Shown: positions 6,984 through 7,633 of the stretch, one piece after another
Numbering within the stretch: the first letter of the stretch is position 1
How the letters are laid out: each line of letters starts with the position of its first letter
Source of the DNA: Candidatus Glassiibacteriota bacterium
Lineage (GTDB): Bacteria > Gemmatimonadota > Glassbacteria > GWA2-58-10
Direction of reading: 5' to 3'
DNA length: 7,633 bases
NCBI GenBank assembly: GCA_030604975.1
Contig: JAUVUV010000094.1
Span: 1-7,633, forward strand
The notes under the pieces: generated by a model
Database searches by the model: none
What the model was told of the DNA's origin: nothing
What the model saw: only the letters and a program-made list of their open reading frames with translations
Translations under genes and position numbers: made by a program

Positions 6984-7252
6984 GAAAAACTTCAGGTTTT
7001 GCAGTCCTGGTAAAAGCCCTCGAAAAATGACTTTAAAACCGCTTTCGATATGTCCAGAGGATTAAGCGCCAAATTAAGCTGGATTTTTATATCTTATTTC
7101 GTTAATATTCAAACTTTATTAGCGATACAACTTGGTTCAGACAGTCTGTTTAAACTTCATTTTTTTGACAGATTGCAGTATTGTTTCACCTCCCTCTTGG
7201 ATAATTCTCAGACTCAGTTTTAGTTTAATGCCAAATTGCCCGGAGGTTTTTT
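6984..7252. other. AT-rich intergenic region before the corrinoid-protein gene
   Basis: This 269-bp stretch is much more AT-rich than its flanking genes and has no credible open frame. It contains a perfect TTGACA (7165-7170), but no matching -10 at 16-18 nt, so no promoter is called. A GATAAT lies at 7200-7205, too far away. Two adjoining palindromes, CAGACAGTCTG (7138-7148) and GTTTAAAC (7148-7155), could be an operator. No strong terminator hairpin follows the lyase gene. Confidence 0.4.
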
Positions 7253-7633
7253 ATGGCGTTAATCGAAGAAATCCGTGAAGCCTTGATTGTCGGCAATGCC
7301 CAGAAAGTAAATGAACTGACCACGAAAGCCCTGGCTGAAAACATTACGGCCACTGAAATCCTCAATGAAGGGCTTGTCAAAGGCATGGATATTGTTGCCG
7401 AAAAATGGAAATGCGGCGAATATTACATCCCCAATGTGCTGATCGCCGCCAGGGCGATGAAACAAGGCATGGTGGTGATCAAACCAGGACTCGCGGAAGG
7501 CGATTACAAAGCCAAGGCTGTAGCAGTTGCCGGTACAGTCAAAGGCGACCTTCACGATATCGGCAAGAACCTGGTTGTAATGATGATGGAAGGCGCAGGC
7601 TTCGAGGTTTTCGATCTGGGTACAGATGTTCCG
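7253..7633 (+). CDS. Methyltransferase cognate corrinoid protein (partial, 3' end outside window)
   Basis: Proteins of this family carry a cobalamin cofactor that shuttles a methyl group between a substrate-specific methyltransferase and a second acceptor enzyme, as in MtbC/MttC/MtmC-type systems. Only the first 127 of about 210 expected residues are present. Residues 1-85 form the helical cap domain (EIREALIVGNAQKVNEL, GMDIVAEKWKCGEYYIPNVLIAARAMKQGM). The B12-binding domain starts near residue 88, and its DxHxxG motif is D99-L100-H101-D102-I103-G104 (in GTVKGDLHDIGKN), where H101 is the predicted lower cobalt ligand. The ATG at 7253 has CGGAGG six bases upstream, so the start is secure. The substrate cannot be told; the partner methyltransferase would probably be just downstream. 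The long gap before it suggests a separate transcription unit from the lyase. Confidence 0.9.
   Translation, partial: MALIEEIREALIVGNAQKVNELTTKALAENITATEILNEGLVKGMDIVAEKWKCGEYYIPNVLIAARAMKQGMVVIKPGLAEGDYKAKAVAVAGTVKGDLHDIGKNLVVMMMEGAGFEVFDLGTDVP

Noticed and set aside
6962..7000. CCTGAA/TTCAGG inverted repeat followed by TTTT at the end of the lyase gene
   Set aside because: The stem is only 6 bp, the loop is 23 nt, and it overlaps the end of the coding region. This is too weak to call a terminator.

Overview
The window holds the end of a flagellar export operon on the minus strand and, diverging from it, two tightly linked metabolic genes on the plus strand. A partial corrinoid-protein gene runs off the right edge. 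The flagellar genes indicate a motile bacterium. Coding regions are moderately GC-rich, intergenic regions are AT-rich, and starts include ATG, GTG and TTG. An Aquifex-type aconitase together with a methyltransferase-type corrinoid protein suggests an anaerobe or facultative anaerobe, perhaps deltaproteobacterial or from an uncultured Gram-negative phylum. The taxon cannot be fixed from this window.

Minus strand, read right to left: fliP (start 3254), fliQ (TTG start), a 54-codon open frame that I propose is a small gene, fliR, then flhB (GTG start). All except the small frame are recognisable core parts of the flagellar type III export gate. Spacing is tight: fliP-fliQ 10 nt, fliQ-small ORF ATGA overlap, small ORF-fliR 3 nt, fliR-flhB 15 nt. 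There is no fliO ahead of fliP. Downstream of flhB, positions 1-137 contain two oppositely oriented arrays of a degenerate 7-nt unit, TTCTGNN. The FlhB autocleavage motif reads NPVE instead of the usual NPTH.

An AT-rich gap of 384 bp separates the divergent fliP and aconitase genes. On the plus strand the aconitase (preferred start 3639) is followed 9 nt later by an aspartase/fumarase superfamily lyase. The two probably form one transcript. As aconitase plus fumarase they would supply two TCA-cycle steps, but the active-site motifs of the lyase look more like aspartate ammonia-lyase. A 269-bp AT-rich gap follows, and then a methyltransferase-type corrinoid protein with a strong ribosome binding site, cut off at residue 127.

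The most interesting observations are the unlisted small ORF that fills the whole fliQ-fliR gap with overlapping or abutting start and stop codons, the altered FlhB cleavage motif, and the inverted heptad arrays after flhB.
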